Assembly (NCBI GenBank): GCA_945957185.1
Contig: CAMFKA010000006.1
Location: forward strand, 1 to 22,616
Direction of reading: 5' to 3'
DNA length: 22,616 nt
Source: an uncultured Chlamydiaceae bacterium
Lineage (GTDB): Bacteria; Chlamydiota; Chlamydiia; Chlamydiales; Parachlamydiaceae
Of the stretch, positions 16,383 through 22,616 are shown piece after piece. Every line of letters starts with the position of its first letter. Within the stretch, counting starts at the first letter, position 1. A program made the position numbers and the translations under genes. Under the pieces are notes generated by a model that did not search any database, had not been told where the DNA came from, and saw only the letters and a program-made list of their open reading frames with translations.

Positions 16383-18020
16383 TTAGTGGATCTGGGGGTA
16401 TAACGTACGGTCTTTAAGAAAAAAGGACGTGCGGTAACGCCCTTTAGTGGCATTCCATTTCACTTCTGCTTTTGGATCGACCATGTCATTGGGGGATATC
16501 AGAGCGTCATGAAATTCGCGAGCTTCTTTGGGAGAATTTGCCATCAATTCAAGCTCGACTTTCACTTGGTACCGCTCTGTCTTCTTATTCATTTCAGGGC
16601 GTTTTACAAGGGTGTAGGTCAAACTTTCAATCTGGATCAAACTTTCAAGCGTTCCATTCTTGTTCACCACAACGTTAGAATGGTTTGACAACCATGCAAG
16701 AAGGTCGCTCACGCGCGGAACATTTGGAAACAAAGGAAACAGTGCCGGTGCGTTTTGAACCTCTTTTTCCAGGTAATCCAAACGCTTGGAAAGATCATCC
16801 ATACTTAAATGTTTTACGTTCAAAACCAAAGAGGGATCTTCCGGGCTTTTCTTAAGATAAGCCCCCTCCATCTCATTAAAAGGGCGTTTTATATTTGAAA
16901 GTAGCTCCGCGTAGTTCTCTCTGACCAAATCTTCTCTATAACCCAAATACTGCCCTCCTGAGATGTAAGCAGCAGCGGCTAATCCTAATGCGACTAGACC
17001 ATATAACATAAGGTTCGTTTTATACCGTTTCAGTGGATTTTGAAAGCGGTGCTCTTTTTGTCGGAAATTGATTTGGTCTGGACAATTAGAAATCGTAGTT
17101 AACGCTGCGCCTAATGGGACGGCATAAATGTTTTGCTTCTCTTTTGTAATACCGCGGAATACCGAAGGCTCCAAAAGAGGTTTATGGAGCTCTGCTGTGA
17201 GTTCTTGACCCAATGTTCCCCAATTTGCTCCCTCACCTGTGATAACGATACCGGAAAGTTCATCGCCTTTCAATTGCTTCCCAAGGGCATAGACGACGCG
17301 GATGATCTCTTGTCGCAGCGATTCAAAAGCGTCTTTGAGTTCATGATTATGCTTTTCTTCTGCGCTAAAAGCCTCCATTTTCACATCTTTGCACCCTTTT
17401 GGAATCGTTTGCCCCGCAACAAGCTTCCCTTTCTTGTTCAAGATGCATGTGGTGTGATCGGATTCTAAACAAATTAAAATTTTAGCATCGTCGGAGTTTG
17501 GTGTGACAGCCTGAAGGTAGGCAGAAAGAGCCGCTTGCTCGCAAGTGACGACTTCGGGATCAACATTAAGTTGAGATAACTCCATCAAATGACTTTGAAT
17601 TTGTTCGGCTGGGGCAGCCAGCAGCGTCAACGCAGTCCCATCTTTATCTTTGGAAACAACGATTCTATCGACGACAGTAGTTTCAATTGGGAAAGGGATT
17701 AAAGGTTCGGCTTGGAAATAGAGAACTTCATCGATCTCTTTTTGTTTGGTCAATTTGATGTCCATTGGGCGAACGAGGACAGCATCTCCCGCCAGAGCGG
17801 AAACAACCAGATCGTTTTCGAGCCAAAATTCAAATTTTTTATTTTTTTCCGCAATGTAAAGCGGCTTTACACCCTCTTCATCCGCCTGTCCTATTTTAAT
17901 AGGAAGATCGAAAAAATCATCTACAAGAATCTCATTATCTTTCACTTCGATAGCGATAGCTCGCAGAACGTTTGGGTGTCTTTCCACTCCAATGCTTTGA
18001 TGCGCGTATGTTCTTTCCAC
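16383..18020 (-). CDS. GspL/PilM-like actin-fold protein of a type II secretion/pilus platform
   Basis: The N-terminal half (about 1-310) has the PilM/GspL style of a cytoplasmic actin-like domain: an opening QSIGVERHPNVLRAIAIE, the FQAEPLIPFPIE segment typical of PilM/GspL, CEQAALSAYL, and GIVITGEGANWGTLGQEL. An INFRQ motif like the PilN/GspL boundary follows, then one membrane helix (about 333-354, LMLYGLVALGLAAAAYI) and a periplasmic ferredoxin-like half with a coiled region. I choose the GTG at 18020 (545 residues), because AGAGG lies 9 bases upstream and the protein then begins right before the first strand; a TTG at 18050 would add ten residues but has no binding site. It probably anchors an assembly ATPase of the GspE type encoded elsewhere. 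Known chlamydial genomes hold a reduced set of gsp genes. Confidence 0.65.
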   Translation of the reverse strand: MERTYAHQSIGVERHPNVLRAIAIEVKDNEILVDDFFDLPIKIGQADEEGVKPLYIAEKNKKFEFWLENDLVVSALAGDAVLVRPMDIKLTKQKEIDEVLYFQAEPLIPFPIETTVVDRIVVSKDKDGTALTLLAAPAEQIQSHLMELSQLNVDPEVVTCEQAALSAYLQAVTPNSDDAKILICLESDHTTCILNKKGKLVAGQTIPKGCKDVKMEAFSAEEKHNHELKDAFESLRQEIIRVVYALGKQLKGDELSGIVITGEGANWGTLGQELTAELHKPLLEPSVFRGITKEKQNIYAVPLGAALTTISNCPDQINFRQKEHRFQNPLKRYKTNLMLYGLVALGLAAAAYISGGQYLGYREDLVRENYAELLSNIKRPFNEMEGAYLKKSPEDPSLVLNVKHLSMDDLSKRLDYLEKEVQNAPALFPLFPNVPRVSDLLAWLSNHSNVVVNKNGTLESLIQIESLTYTLVKRPEMNKKTERYQVKVELELMANSPKEAREFHDALISPNDMVDPKAEVKWNATKGRYRTSFFLKDRTLYPQIH

Positions 18021-18066
18021 TACAAAAAACCTCTGTATATACAAAGTCAAGAAGTTAAGTGTATCA

Positions 18067-18086
18067 TGTTCAAATCAATTTGAACA
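18067..18086. promoter_or_regulatory. 20-bp palindrome between divergent operons, candidate operator
   Basis: TGTTCAAAT and ATTTGAACA are perfect inverted arms around a central CA. A two-base spacer is too short for a terminator hairpin, so a dimeric repressor site is more likely. It sits 47 bases upstream of the GspL/PilM-like start and about 80 before yggT, where it could affect either gene. Confidence 0.45.
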
Positions 18087-18117
18087 AGTCTAACGACTCT
18101 GATTAAAGGTATTTTAC

Positions 18118-18146
18118 TTTAAAGAAAAGTAGCGATGGGGTAGAAT
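18118..18146 (+). promoter_or_regulatory. Candidate promoter of the yggT-dusB unit
   Basis: TTTAAA (18118-18123) and TAGAAT (18141-18146; 5/6 to consensus) are separated by 17 bases. Transcription would begin near 18153, about 15 bases before the first ATG, and include the GAGG ribosome binding site at 18161-18164. Confidence 0.4.
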
Positions 18147-18167
18147 CAAACCTTAAAATCGAGGTCG

Positions 18168-18431
18168 ATGATGCTTGCAATACAATTCATAGAGACATTC
18201 TTTAATATCTATTTGTTTATGATTTTTATCAAAATTGTAAGCTCTTGGATTCCCGAACTCGCACAAACTCGCTTCATGCATTTCATCTCGTTTTTTGTAG
18301 ACCCTTACCTAAATATATTTAGAAGCGTGATCCCTCCACTAGGAATGATCGATATCAGCCCTATTGTCGCCATCTTTGCCTTGCAATTTATTGAAAACGG
18401 CGTCAAGTACGCAATCGCAGCACTCTTGTAA
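18168..18431 (+). CDS. YggT-family integral membrane protein
   Basis: An 87-residue inner-membrane protein with two hydrophobic helices (about 5-26 and 62-84) around the family block VSSWIPE and VDPYLNIFRSVIPPLGMIDISPIVA, which is the YggT signature. The exact role of this family is not settled; links to osmotic stress, division and membrane homeostasis have been proposed. A GAGG site lies 3-6 bases before two adjacent ATG codons; either may be used. It is followed 17 bases later by dusB on the same strand, probably in one transcript. Confidence 0.85.
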   Translation: MMLAIQFIETFFNIYLFMIFIKIVSSWIPELAQTRFMHFISFFVDPYLNIFRSVIPPLGMIDISPIVAIFALQFIENGVKYAIAALL

Positions 18432-18448
18432 CCTTAAAATTTGATATT

Positions 18449-19426
18449 ATGATAAAAAAACCATTTCAATTCGGAAAAATCACACTCCCTAACAACATCT
18501 TCTATGCTCCATTAGCAGGATGTTCAGACTACCCCTTTAGAAAAATGAGCGCTATGTACAAGCCGGGGTTGATCTATTGCGAAATGGTTAAAATGGACGC
18601 TTTAGTACGGCACGATCCGGGTACATTCCACATGCTGGATTACGACAAATCGATGCACCCCATCGGAGCACAACTTTGTGGGAGTAAACCGGAACTCGCC
18701 GGAAAAGCCGCTCGCATCATTCAGGATCTTGGATTTGACGTCATCGATCTCAATTGTGGATGTCCCGTCGATAAAGTTACAAAAGATGGAAGCGGATCCG
18801 GATTATTAAAGACCCCCCAATTGATTGGAGAAATTGTCTCCAATATCGTCGCAGCAGTTTCTTTGCCTGTTACACTAAAAATTCGCGCCGGGTGGGATGA
18901 AGGAAGCATTAACGCAGCCGAAATCACACAAATCGCCGAAGCGGCAGGAGCCACAGCAATTTGTGTTCATGGACGCACACGCGTGCAAGCGTATCGAGGA
19001 CCGGCAAACTGGGATTGGATCAAAGAAAGCAAACAAGCAGCAAAAAATATTTTAGTCATCGGAAACGGGGATTTATTTGATCCTGAATCTGTGAAGAGGA
19101 TGTTTGAAGAAACGCAGTGTGATGCGGTGCTAGTCGCAAGAGGCACCATGGGGCAACCGTGGATTGTTGAAGACATCATCAATCACATGGAAGGAAAAAA
19201 TGTTGCAGAAAGAAGCCGCGACGAGCTTTTTAATGGCTTAATGAAGCATTTTAGTTACATGAAATCGTACCTTACTGATCGTCAGGCATGTATCGAGATG
19301 AGACGTGTCGGATGCTGGTACATCAAAGATGTCGCCGGAGCGAGCCCTATCAGGCAGCAAATCAGCCACGCCACCACCTTGAGAGAGATCGAGGACGTGA
19401 TCGAGAATTTGAAAAATAGAAATTGA
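18449..19426 (+). CDS. dusB: tRNA-dihydrouridine synthase (DusB-type)
   Basis: An FMN enzyme that reduces uridines in the D-loop of tRNA using NADPH. The 325-residue length fits DusB. An APLAG motif is at 20-24 (APLAGCSDYPFRK), IGAQLCG at 72-78, the active-site block LNCGCPVDKV at 101-110 with catalytic Cys105, VTLKIRAGWD at 141-150 (FMN-binding Lys144), VHGRTR at 173-178 (His174), the phosphate loop IGNGDL at 204-209 and ARGTMGQPW at 230-238. All catalytic residues are intact. No clear Shine-Dalgarno site precedes the ATG, consistent with expression coupled to yggT. A tRNA gene lies about 320 bases downstream. Confidence 0.93.
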   Translation: MIKKPFQFGKITLPNNIFYAPLAGCSDYPFRKMSAMYKPGLIYCEMVKMDALVRHDPGTFHMLDYDKSMHPIGAQLCGSKPELAGKAARIIQDLGFDVIDLNCGCPVDKVTKDGSGSGLLKTPQLIGEIVSNIVAAVSLPVTLKIRAGWDEGSINAAEITQIAEAAGATAICVHGRTRVQAYRGPANWDWIKESKQAAKNILVIGNGDLFDPESVKRMFEETQCDAVLVARGTMGQPWIVEDIINHMEGKNVAERSRDELFNGLMKHFSYMKSYLTDRQACIEMRRVGCWYIKDVAGASPIRQQISHATTLREIEDVIENLKNRN

Positions 19427-19476
19427 CGAGAATCGAATTTTTAGCGTATTCTATAGGCTTTGACGAAGGAAACCAC

Positions 19477-19734
19477 ATGAAGAACATTGCAGAAAACAAT
19501 CTGATCCGATTTATCAACATCACGAAAAAGAAAGACGGAATTTTTGCCAATTTCAAGGTGAAAGGGATCCGTGGAGGCATGATTTACTCTGCATCGATCT
19601 CCGTTGACATCGCAGCAGCGGAAGTGGATCCAGCGGATCCGTTAGAGCTGATCATCGAGCGCTCTGCACTATTGGCTGTAAAAGAGTTCAAAAAGTGTGA
19701 GTTGCAGTTTGAAGGTGTTCCTCAAGCAGTCTAA
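19477..19734 (+). CDS. Small conserved-looking protein of unknown function
   Basis: I do not recognise this protein. With the ATG at 19477, preceded by AAGGA six bases upstream, it has 85 residues; the frame is open further upstream to a TTG overlapping the dusB stop, but without a binding site. It is soluble and mixed alpha/beta: IRFINITKKKDGIFANFKVKGIRGG looks like two strands with a Lys-rich turn, then an acidic segment (AAAEVDPADPLELII) and a helix ending in KEFKKCELQFEG. There is no signal peptide, membrane segment or metal motif. Codon use and the binding site argue for a real gene. It lies 50 bases after dusB on the same strand and just before the tRNA-Pro gene. Confidence 0.6.
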   Translation: MKNIAENNLIRFINITKKKDGIFANFKVKGIRGGMIYSASISVDIAAAEVDPADPLELIIERSALLAVKEFKKCELQFEGVPQAV

Positions 19735-19747
19735 AAAACAATCATAT

Positions 19748-19822
19748 CAGGGTGTAGCGCAGCTTGGCTAGCGCACTTGCATGGGGTGCAAGGGGTCGGA
19801 GGTTCAAATCCTCTCACCCTGA
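19748..19822 (+). tRNA. tRNA-Pro, anticodon GGG
   Basis: A full cloverleaf can be drawn: a perfect 7-bp acceptor stem CAGGGTG/CACCCTG, a GCGC/GCGC D stem, a CTTGC/GCAAG anticodon stem with loop ATGGGGT (anticodon GGG at 19783-19785, G37), and a T arm GGAGG/CCTCT with loop TTCAAAT. The discriminator is A and CCA is not encoded. The D arm, anticodon loop and T arm are nearly the same as E. coli proL. A T-rich stretch follows. Its 3' end points toward an AT-richer accessory region, so it could have served as an integration site. Confidence 0.95.
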
Positions 19823-19885
19823 TTCTTTTTCCTTAATAGGTTATGAAACAAACAGCACATGCACTATTCTCTTAAAAACCGATTG

Positions 19886-19907
19886 TGTGGCAGGTATGTG
19901 GCAGGTA
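19886..19907 (+). repeat. Tandem duplication of an 11-bp unit TGTGGCAGGTA
   Basis: Two exact adjacent copies (19886-19896 and 19897-19907) lie 64 bases after the tRNA-Pro gene and just before the SEC-C/TPR gene. Short direct repeats beside a tRNA often mark integrase arm-type or excision sites, but no integrase gene is seen in the window. Confidence 0.7.
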
Positions 19908-19935
19908 ATGCACAAATGAATTGAAGTCGATGAAT

Positions 19936-20835
19936 ATGAAAATAGAAAGAAATAGCCAATGTACCTGTGGAAGTGGTAAGAAGTACAAAAAATGCTGCTT
20001 GATGTCCGAGCGTAAACCTATTCAAGTAGTCGAAATATTCTCTGAGATGCATGAAGTTTGCGACAATGCTTTAGCTCAAATTGAAGCTGGTGATCTCTTG
20101 AGCGCTGAAATAGAAGCTGAACGATTATATCATTTGCGTCCAGACGATCATATGGTCAATTTCCTTCAAGGTATTTGTTGCATCCAAAGAGAGTGTTATC
20201 GGGAAGCAATTTCTTTTTTTGAGACGGCTATTCAAATGAATCCCTGGTTTTGCGAAGCTTATTTCAATTTAGCAAGCTTATATCGCCAAGAAATGAAAAT
20301 TCCTCAATCGGTTGTCTACTTTAGAAAAATCATTGAAATCGAAGGAGAGCATGGAGATCTTGGAAAATTGGCTAAAAAAGAACTTGATTGGTTAGAGAAA
20401 ATGCTCCAGAAAACTTCAGGACAAACTTTAACTGAATATCTTCAAGCCTCAACACTTTTCGATGAAGCTTTTGCATGCCTGAGAAGAGAAGAACATCAAA
20501 AGGCAATCTCCCTCTTTCAACAAGTCTTGGCATTGAATCCAGATCACGTCCAATCCTATGGCAATATGGCCTTAGCTCACAGTGCTCTCGGCGAACAAGA
20601 AATGGCTCTTCAATACTTGGACAAGGCATTGTCTCTAGATCCAACTTATGAGCCTGCTCAACAAAATCGAGAGAATATTATTCGATTAAAAGAAGGAGAA
20701 CGAAGCCCCTTCAAAATGGCAGAAGTTTTGTATTACAGGGAAAAGCTTGAGCTAGAAGGTAAGAAAAAACAAAAGCCAAGAGCTTTGACCTGGTCTAATG
20801 CTGCTATTGGTTATGTTCATCAAGATGCTCTATAG
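19936..20835 (+). CDS. SEC-C motif protein with tetratricopeptide repeats
   Basis: With the ATG at 19936 (GAAG nine bases upstream) the 299-residue protein begins MKIERNSQCTCGSGKKYKKCC, a complete SEC-C zinc motif (Cys9, Cys11, Cys20, Cys21) placed at the extreme N-terminus as in many SEC-C proteins. Upstream in-frame ATG/TTG codons would add only two to five residues. At least four TPR-like helical pairs follow: around 34-62, 68-100 (YREAISFFETAIQMNPWFCEAYFNLASLY), 170-205 (HQKAISLFQQVLALNPDHVQSYGNMALAH) and 206-235 (GEQEMALQYLDKALSLDPTYEPA). It probably binds a protein or ribosome-related partner; SEC-C otherwise occurs in SecA for SecB binding. Codons are AT-rich compared with genes left of the tRNA, consistent with separate ancestry. 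Confidence 0.8.
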   Translation: MKIERNSQCTCGSGKKYKKCCLMSERKPIQVVEIFSEMHEVCDNALAQIEAGDLLSAEIEAERLYHLRPDDHMVNFLQGICCIQRECYREAISFFETAIQMNPWFCEAYFNLASLYRQEMKIPQSVVYFRKIIEIEGEHGDLGKLAKKELDWLEKMLQKTSGQTLTEYLQASTLFDEAFACLRREEHQKAISLFQQVLALNPDHVQSYGNMALAHSALGEQEMALQYLDKALSLDPTYEPAQQNRENIIRLKEGERSPFKMAEVLYYREKLELEGKKKQKPRALTWSNAAIGYVHQDAL

Positions 20836-20852
20836 TAAGGAAGTTAGTCGAT

Positions 20853-20915
20853 ATGTCGAAAACCATTGCCTTTGTCAAAATTCCCGATTTAAGGTTTAAA
20901 CAATGCCTACAATAA
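20853..20915 (+). CDS. Possible 20-residue leader peptide before the monooxygenase gene
   Basis: A short frame (MSKTIAFVKIPDLRFKQCLQ, stop TAA) has an AAGGA site at 20837-20841 and overlaps the first 13 bases of the monooxygenase gene in another frame. Its position would allow translational coupling. It may equally be chance; no similar peptide is known to me. Confidence 0.25.
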   Translation: MSKTIAFVKIPDLRFKQCLQ

Positions 20916-22066
20916 ATAAAATTCTCGTAATAGGAGCCGGCATTGCTGGACCTGCTGTTTGTTATTGGTTAAAAAGATTTGGCTTTTCTCCCACTCTAAT
21001 TGAAAGGTCTTCTAAAATACGAAAAGGAGGGCAAGGACTGGATGTTCGAGGTGCTGCCATCGACATCGTTAAAAGAATGGGGATCTATGAGAAAATATGC
21101 AACATGCGCACCCAAGTGGAATTAGGGCGGTATGTTGACGCCGAAGGTAATATCTTGCATGAAGAAAAAGGCGAAAGATTTGCCTTTAGACAAGGTGAAG
21201 ACGTTGAAATTAACCGAGGTGATTTAGTCGAAGCACTGGTACAGACTATTAAAGGTGTTCCCTGTCATTTCAACCAATGGATTGATAGCATTAAACAGAG
21301 TGATAATACTGTAGAAGTTCAATTTAAAGATGGCAGAACCGAACATTATGACTTGGTTATTGGAGCTGATGGTTTACACTCAAAAACAAGACGTATGGTC
21401 TTCGCTGATGATGAATATAAATTGACTAACCTTGGATTGTACTTTAGCGTTTTTAGCATCCCAAATTATCTTAATTTGAACCACACGGAAGTTCAGTTCG
21501 AGGCCAATCAAAAACTTATATCTCTTACTAGCGATAAGAACCCTAAGATAGCTGAAGCCGCATTCTGCTTTCGTACACAAAATGTTTTGAATAATATTCG
21601 CGATGAAAACGAGCAACAAAGATTCCTACGCGACACTTTTCAAGATTTTGGCTGGGAAGCGTCAAAAATACTTGAACTGATGTCTGATAGTGATAATTTT
21701 TATTTTGATTCAGTCACACAGGTGAAAATGAAATCATGGACTAAAGGACGAGTGGCTTTGCTGGGTGATGCGGGTTATTCTGCATCTCCAATATCTGGTC
21801 AAGGTAATAATCTGGCATTGGTTGGCGCTTATGTTTTTGCAGGAGAACTAAAACAAGCAGGCGGCAATTATCATCGAGCATTTAACCGTTATAATGAATT
21901 ATTACATCCATTCGTTGAAGCCAATCAAAAATTGGGAGTTTTGGTTAACGAATCGACTCTTGTTCGCGATGAAGTCTCTCAGAAGGTTGCGGAAGAAAGA
22001 TCAAATAAGATTATGCAAGAGGTAGAAATCGCAGCGAATATGATTTCTTTGCCTAGTTATGAATGA
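20903..22066 (+). CDS. FAD-dependent monooxygenase of the PHBH/TetX fold
   Basis: A 387-residue flavoprotein that should use FAD and NAD(P)H to hydroxylate a small molecule. The Rossmann motif GAGIAG is at 11-16 with Glu34 for the ribose, the FAD-contacting Arg106 sits in EINRGDL (103-109), the DG motif GADGLHSKTR at 154-163, and the GD motif ALLGDAGYSASPISGQGNN at 285-303. The overall length and ends match TetX-like and similar FAD-binding-3 enzymes; substrate cannot be told from sequence, and most relatives act on aromatic or polyketide compounds rather than tetracycline. An AAGG site precedes the ATG by 8 bases. Base composition is about 30% GC in parts, well below the recBCD genes. It converges with the aminoglycoside nucleotidyltransferase-like gene. 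Confidence 0.88.
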   Translation: MPTINKILVIGAGIAGPAVCYWLKRFGFSPTLIERSSKIRKGGQGLDVRGAAIDIVKRMGIYEKICNMRTQVELGRYVDAEGNILHEEKGERFAFRQGEDVEINRGDLVEALVQTIKGVPCHFNQWIDSIKQSDNTVEVQFKDGRTEHYDLVIGADGLHSKTRRMVFADDEYKLTNLGLYFSVFSIPNYLNLNHTEVQFEANQKLISLTSDKNPKIAEAAFCFRTQNVLNNIRDENEQQRFLRDTFQDFGWEASKILELMSDSDNFYFDSVTQVKMKSWTKGRVALLGDAGYSASPISGQGNNLALVGAYVFAGELKQAGGNYHRAFNRYNELLHPFVEANQKLGVLVNESTLVRDEVSQKVAEERSNKIMQEVEIAANMISLPSYE

Positions 22067-22138
22067 GTGAATTTTCATTTATGTTTAGTGTCCTCAACCC
22101 ACTATTACAAACATTTCGATGCCCTTTAGAACTAGTGT

Positions 22139-22170
22139 CGATCATTTCGATGATACCAACGAAATGATCG
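22139..22170. terminator. Hairpin with 11-bp perfect arms between convergent genes
   Basis: CGATCATTTCG (22139-22149) and CGAAATGATCG (22160-22170) are exact inverted arms around a 10-base loop, in the 119-base gap between two convergent genes. It could act as a two-way transcription terminator, though no T-run follows directly; a T-rich stretch begins near 22189. Part of the arm (CATTTCGATG) also occurs directly repeated at 22112-22121. Confidence 0.45.
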
Positions 22171-22185
22171 TGAGTGTTGTGTAGG

Positions 22186-22616
22186 CTATTTTTTCAAGTT
22201 TTTTTGCTTTTCCGAATCTAGCTCATGATAAAGTTTTGTTTTCTTAATTTCGTCAATTGTGAACTTAATAAAATCAATGGTTTTTTCTTTCAAAAACATT
22301 TCTTTGCCGTAGTCCCAACTTTCGGCTACCTCAATCAAATTTTTTATCCATGCTGATTTAAATTCATTTTTAATCCACGCCGCAGCAGTTTTTTTTGTTC
22401 CTGCAAAACCACACATGACGGTGTATAAAATGCGACACAAATTCATAACCAGATATGATTGATAATGACTGTTCTCCAACCATTCATAATCCGTTATTTT
22501 AGGTTCCCATTCTTGAAACAAATCACGTACGCAAGCTTTTTGAACTTCAATGATATCGATAGGTTCAATCATATCCCTAAAATCGGATCCAATCAGAGAG
22601 ACACCATGCTGGTACC
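22186..22616 (-). CDS. Aminoglycoside nucleotidyltransferase (ANT(3'')/AadA-like), C-terminal part, cut by window edge
   Basis: The minus-strand frame stays open from the stop at 22186 through an internal Met at 22572 to the right edge, giving about 142 residues of the C-terminus; the N-terminal catalytic nucleotidyltransferase domain must lie beyond the window. The visible part reads QHGVSLIGSDFRDMIEPIDI, matching the xxHGVxLxGPxxxxLFxPVP block at the end of the AadA catalytic domain, then the helical DUF4111-type domain with YLVMNLCRILYTVMCG and TKKTAAAWIKNEF, corresponding to the LTLARIWYS and SKxxAAxWA region of AadA. Such enzymes adenylylate streptomycin/spectinomycin, but chromosomal relatives may have other substrates. 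It is AT-rich and lies in the accessory stretch after the tRNA. Confidence 0.72.
   Translation of the reverse strand, partial: YQHGVSLIGSDFRDMIEPIDIIEVQKACVRDLFQEWEPKITDYEWLENSHYQSYLVMNLCRILYTVMCGFAGTKKTAAAWIKNEFKSAWIKNLIEVAESWDYGKEMFLKEKTIDFIKFTIDEIKKTKLYHELDSEKQKNLKK

Noticed and set aside
18021..18050. TTG start adding ten residues to the GspL/PilM-like protein
   Set aside because: No ribosome binding site precedes it, while AGAGG is well placed for the GTG at 18020.
22186..22572. A complete 128-residue protein starting at the Met at 22572
   Set aside because: The frame is open upstream to the window edge and the upstream residues match the AadA catalytic-domain end, so this Met is internal.

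Overview
The window reads as a chromosomal segment of a Chlamydiae-like bacterium, most likely an environmental chlamydia of the Parachlamydiales; a Waddlia-type genome is plausible but not proven. The reasons are: a cysteine-containing outer-membrane porin-like protein with a signal peptide; an eccentric Ser/Thr-kinase-like protein; an LplT/YgeD-type transporter divergent from recC-recB, an order I recall from Chlamydia; and a stripped-down type II secretion/pilus platform. GC looks like the mid 40s percent over most of the window and clearly lower after about 19,830 (estimated by eye).

Layout. 1-1227 (minus): a porin-like gene cut by the left edge, with its own promoter. 1228-1534: intergenic, holding an imperfect inverted repeat of an octamer-rich sequence that could be a miniature mobile element. 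1535-2683 (plus): kinase-like protein, converging on tag (DNA-3-methyladenine glycosylase I, 2664-3242, minus). 3250-5025 (minus): MFS lysophospholipid-transporter-like protein fused to a PlsC-like acyltransferase domain. 5060-12927 (plus): a compact overlapping recC-recB-recD operon encoding a full RecBCD helicase-nuclease. 12995-14371 (plus): an exported, extraordinarily tryptophan-rich protein. 14446-18020 (minus): a three-gene operon of a GspL/PilM-like protein, a GspM/PilO-like membrane protein and a lipoprotein with YwqK/MORN-type repeats. 18168-19734 (plus): YggT-family membrane protein, dusB and a small unassigned protein. 19748-19822: tRNA-Pro(GGG).

Downstream of the tRNA the DNA changes character. 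It is AT-richer and carries a SEC-C/TPR protein, an FAD-dependent monooxygenase of the TetX/PHBH fold, and, at the right edge on the minus strand, the C-terminal part of an ANT(3'')/AadA-like aminoglycoside nucleotidyltransferase that runs off the window. A tandem 11-bp repeat lies just after the tRNA. Together this looks like a tRNA-anchored accessory region carrying enzymes related to drug-modifying families, although no integrase or second att copy is visible.

The most distinctive items are the tryptophan-rich exported protein, the orphan secretion-platform operon with its lipoprotein, the non-canonical kinase, the acyltransferase domain lacking its EGTR-type motif, the tRNA-linked accessory region, and the octamer-type repeats at two loci.
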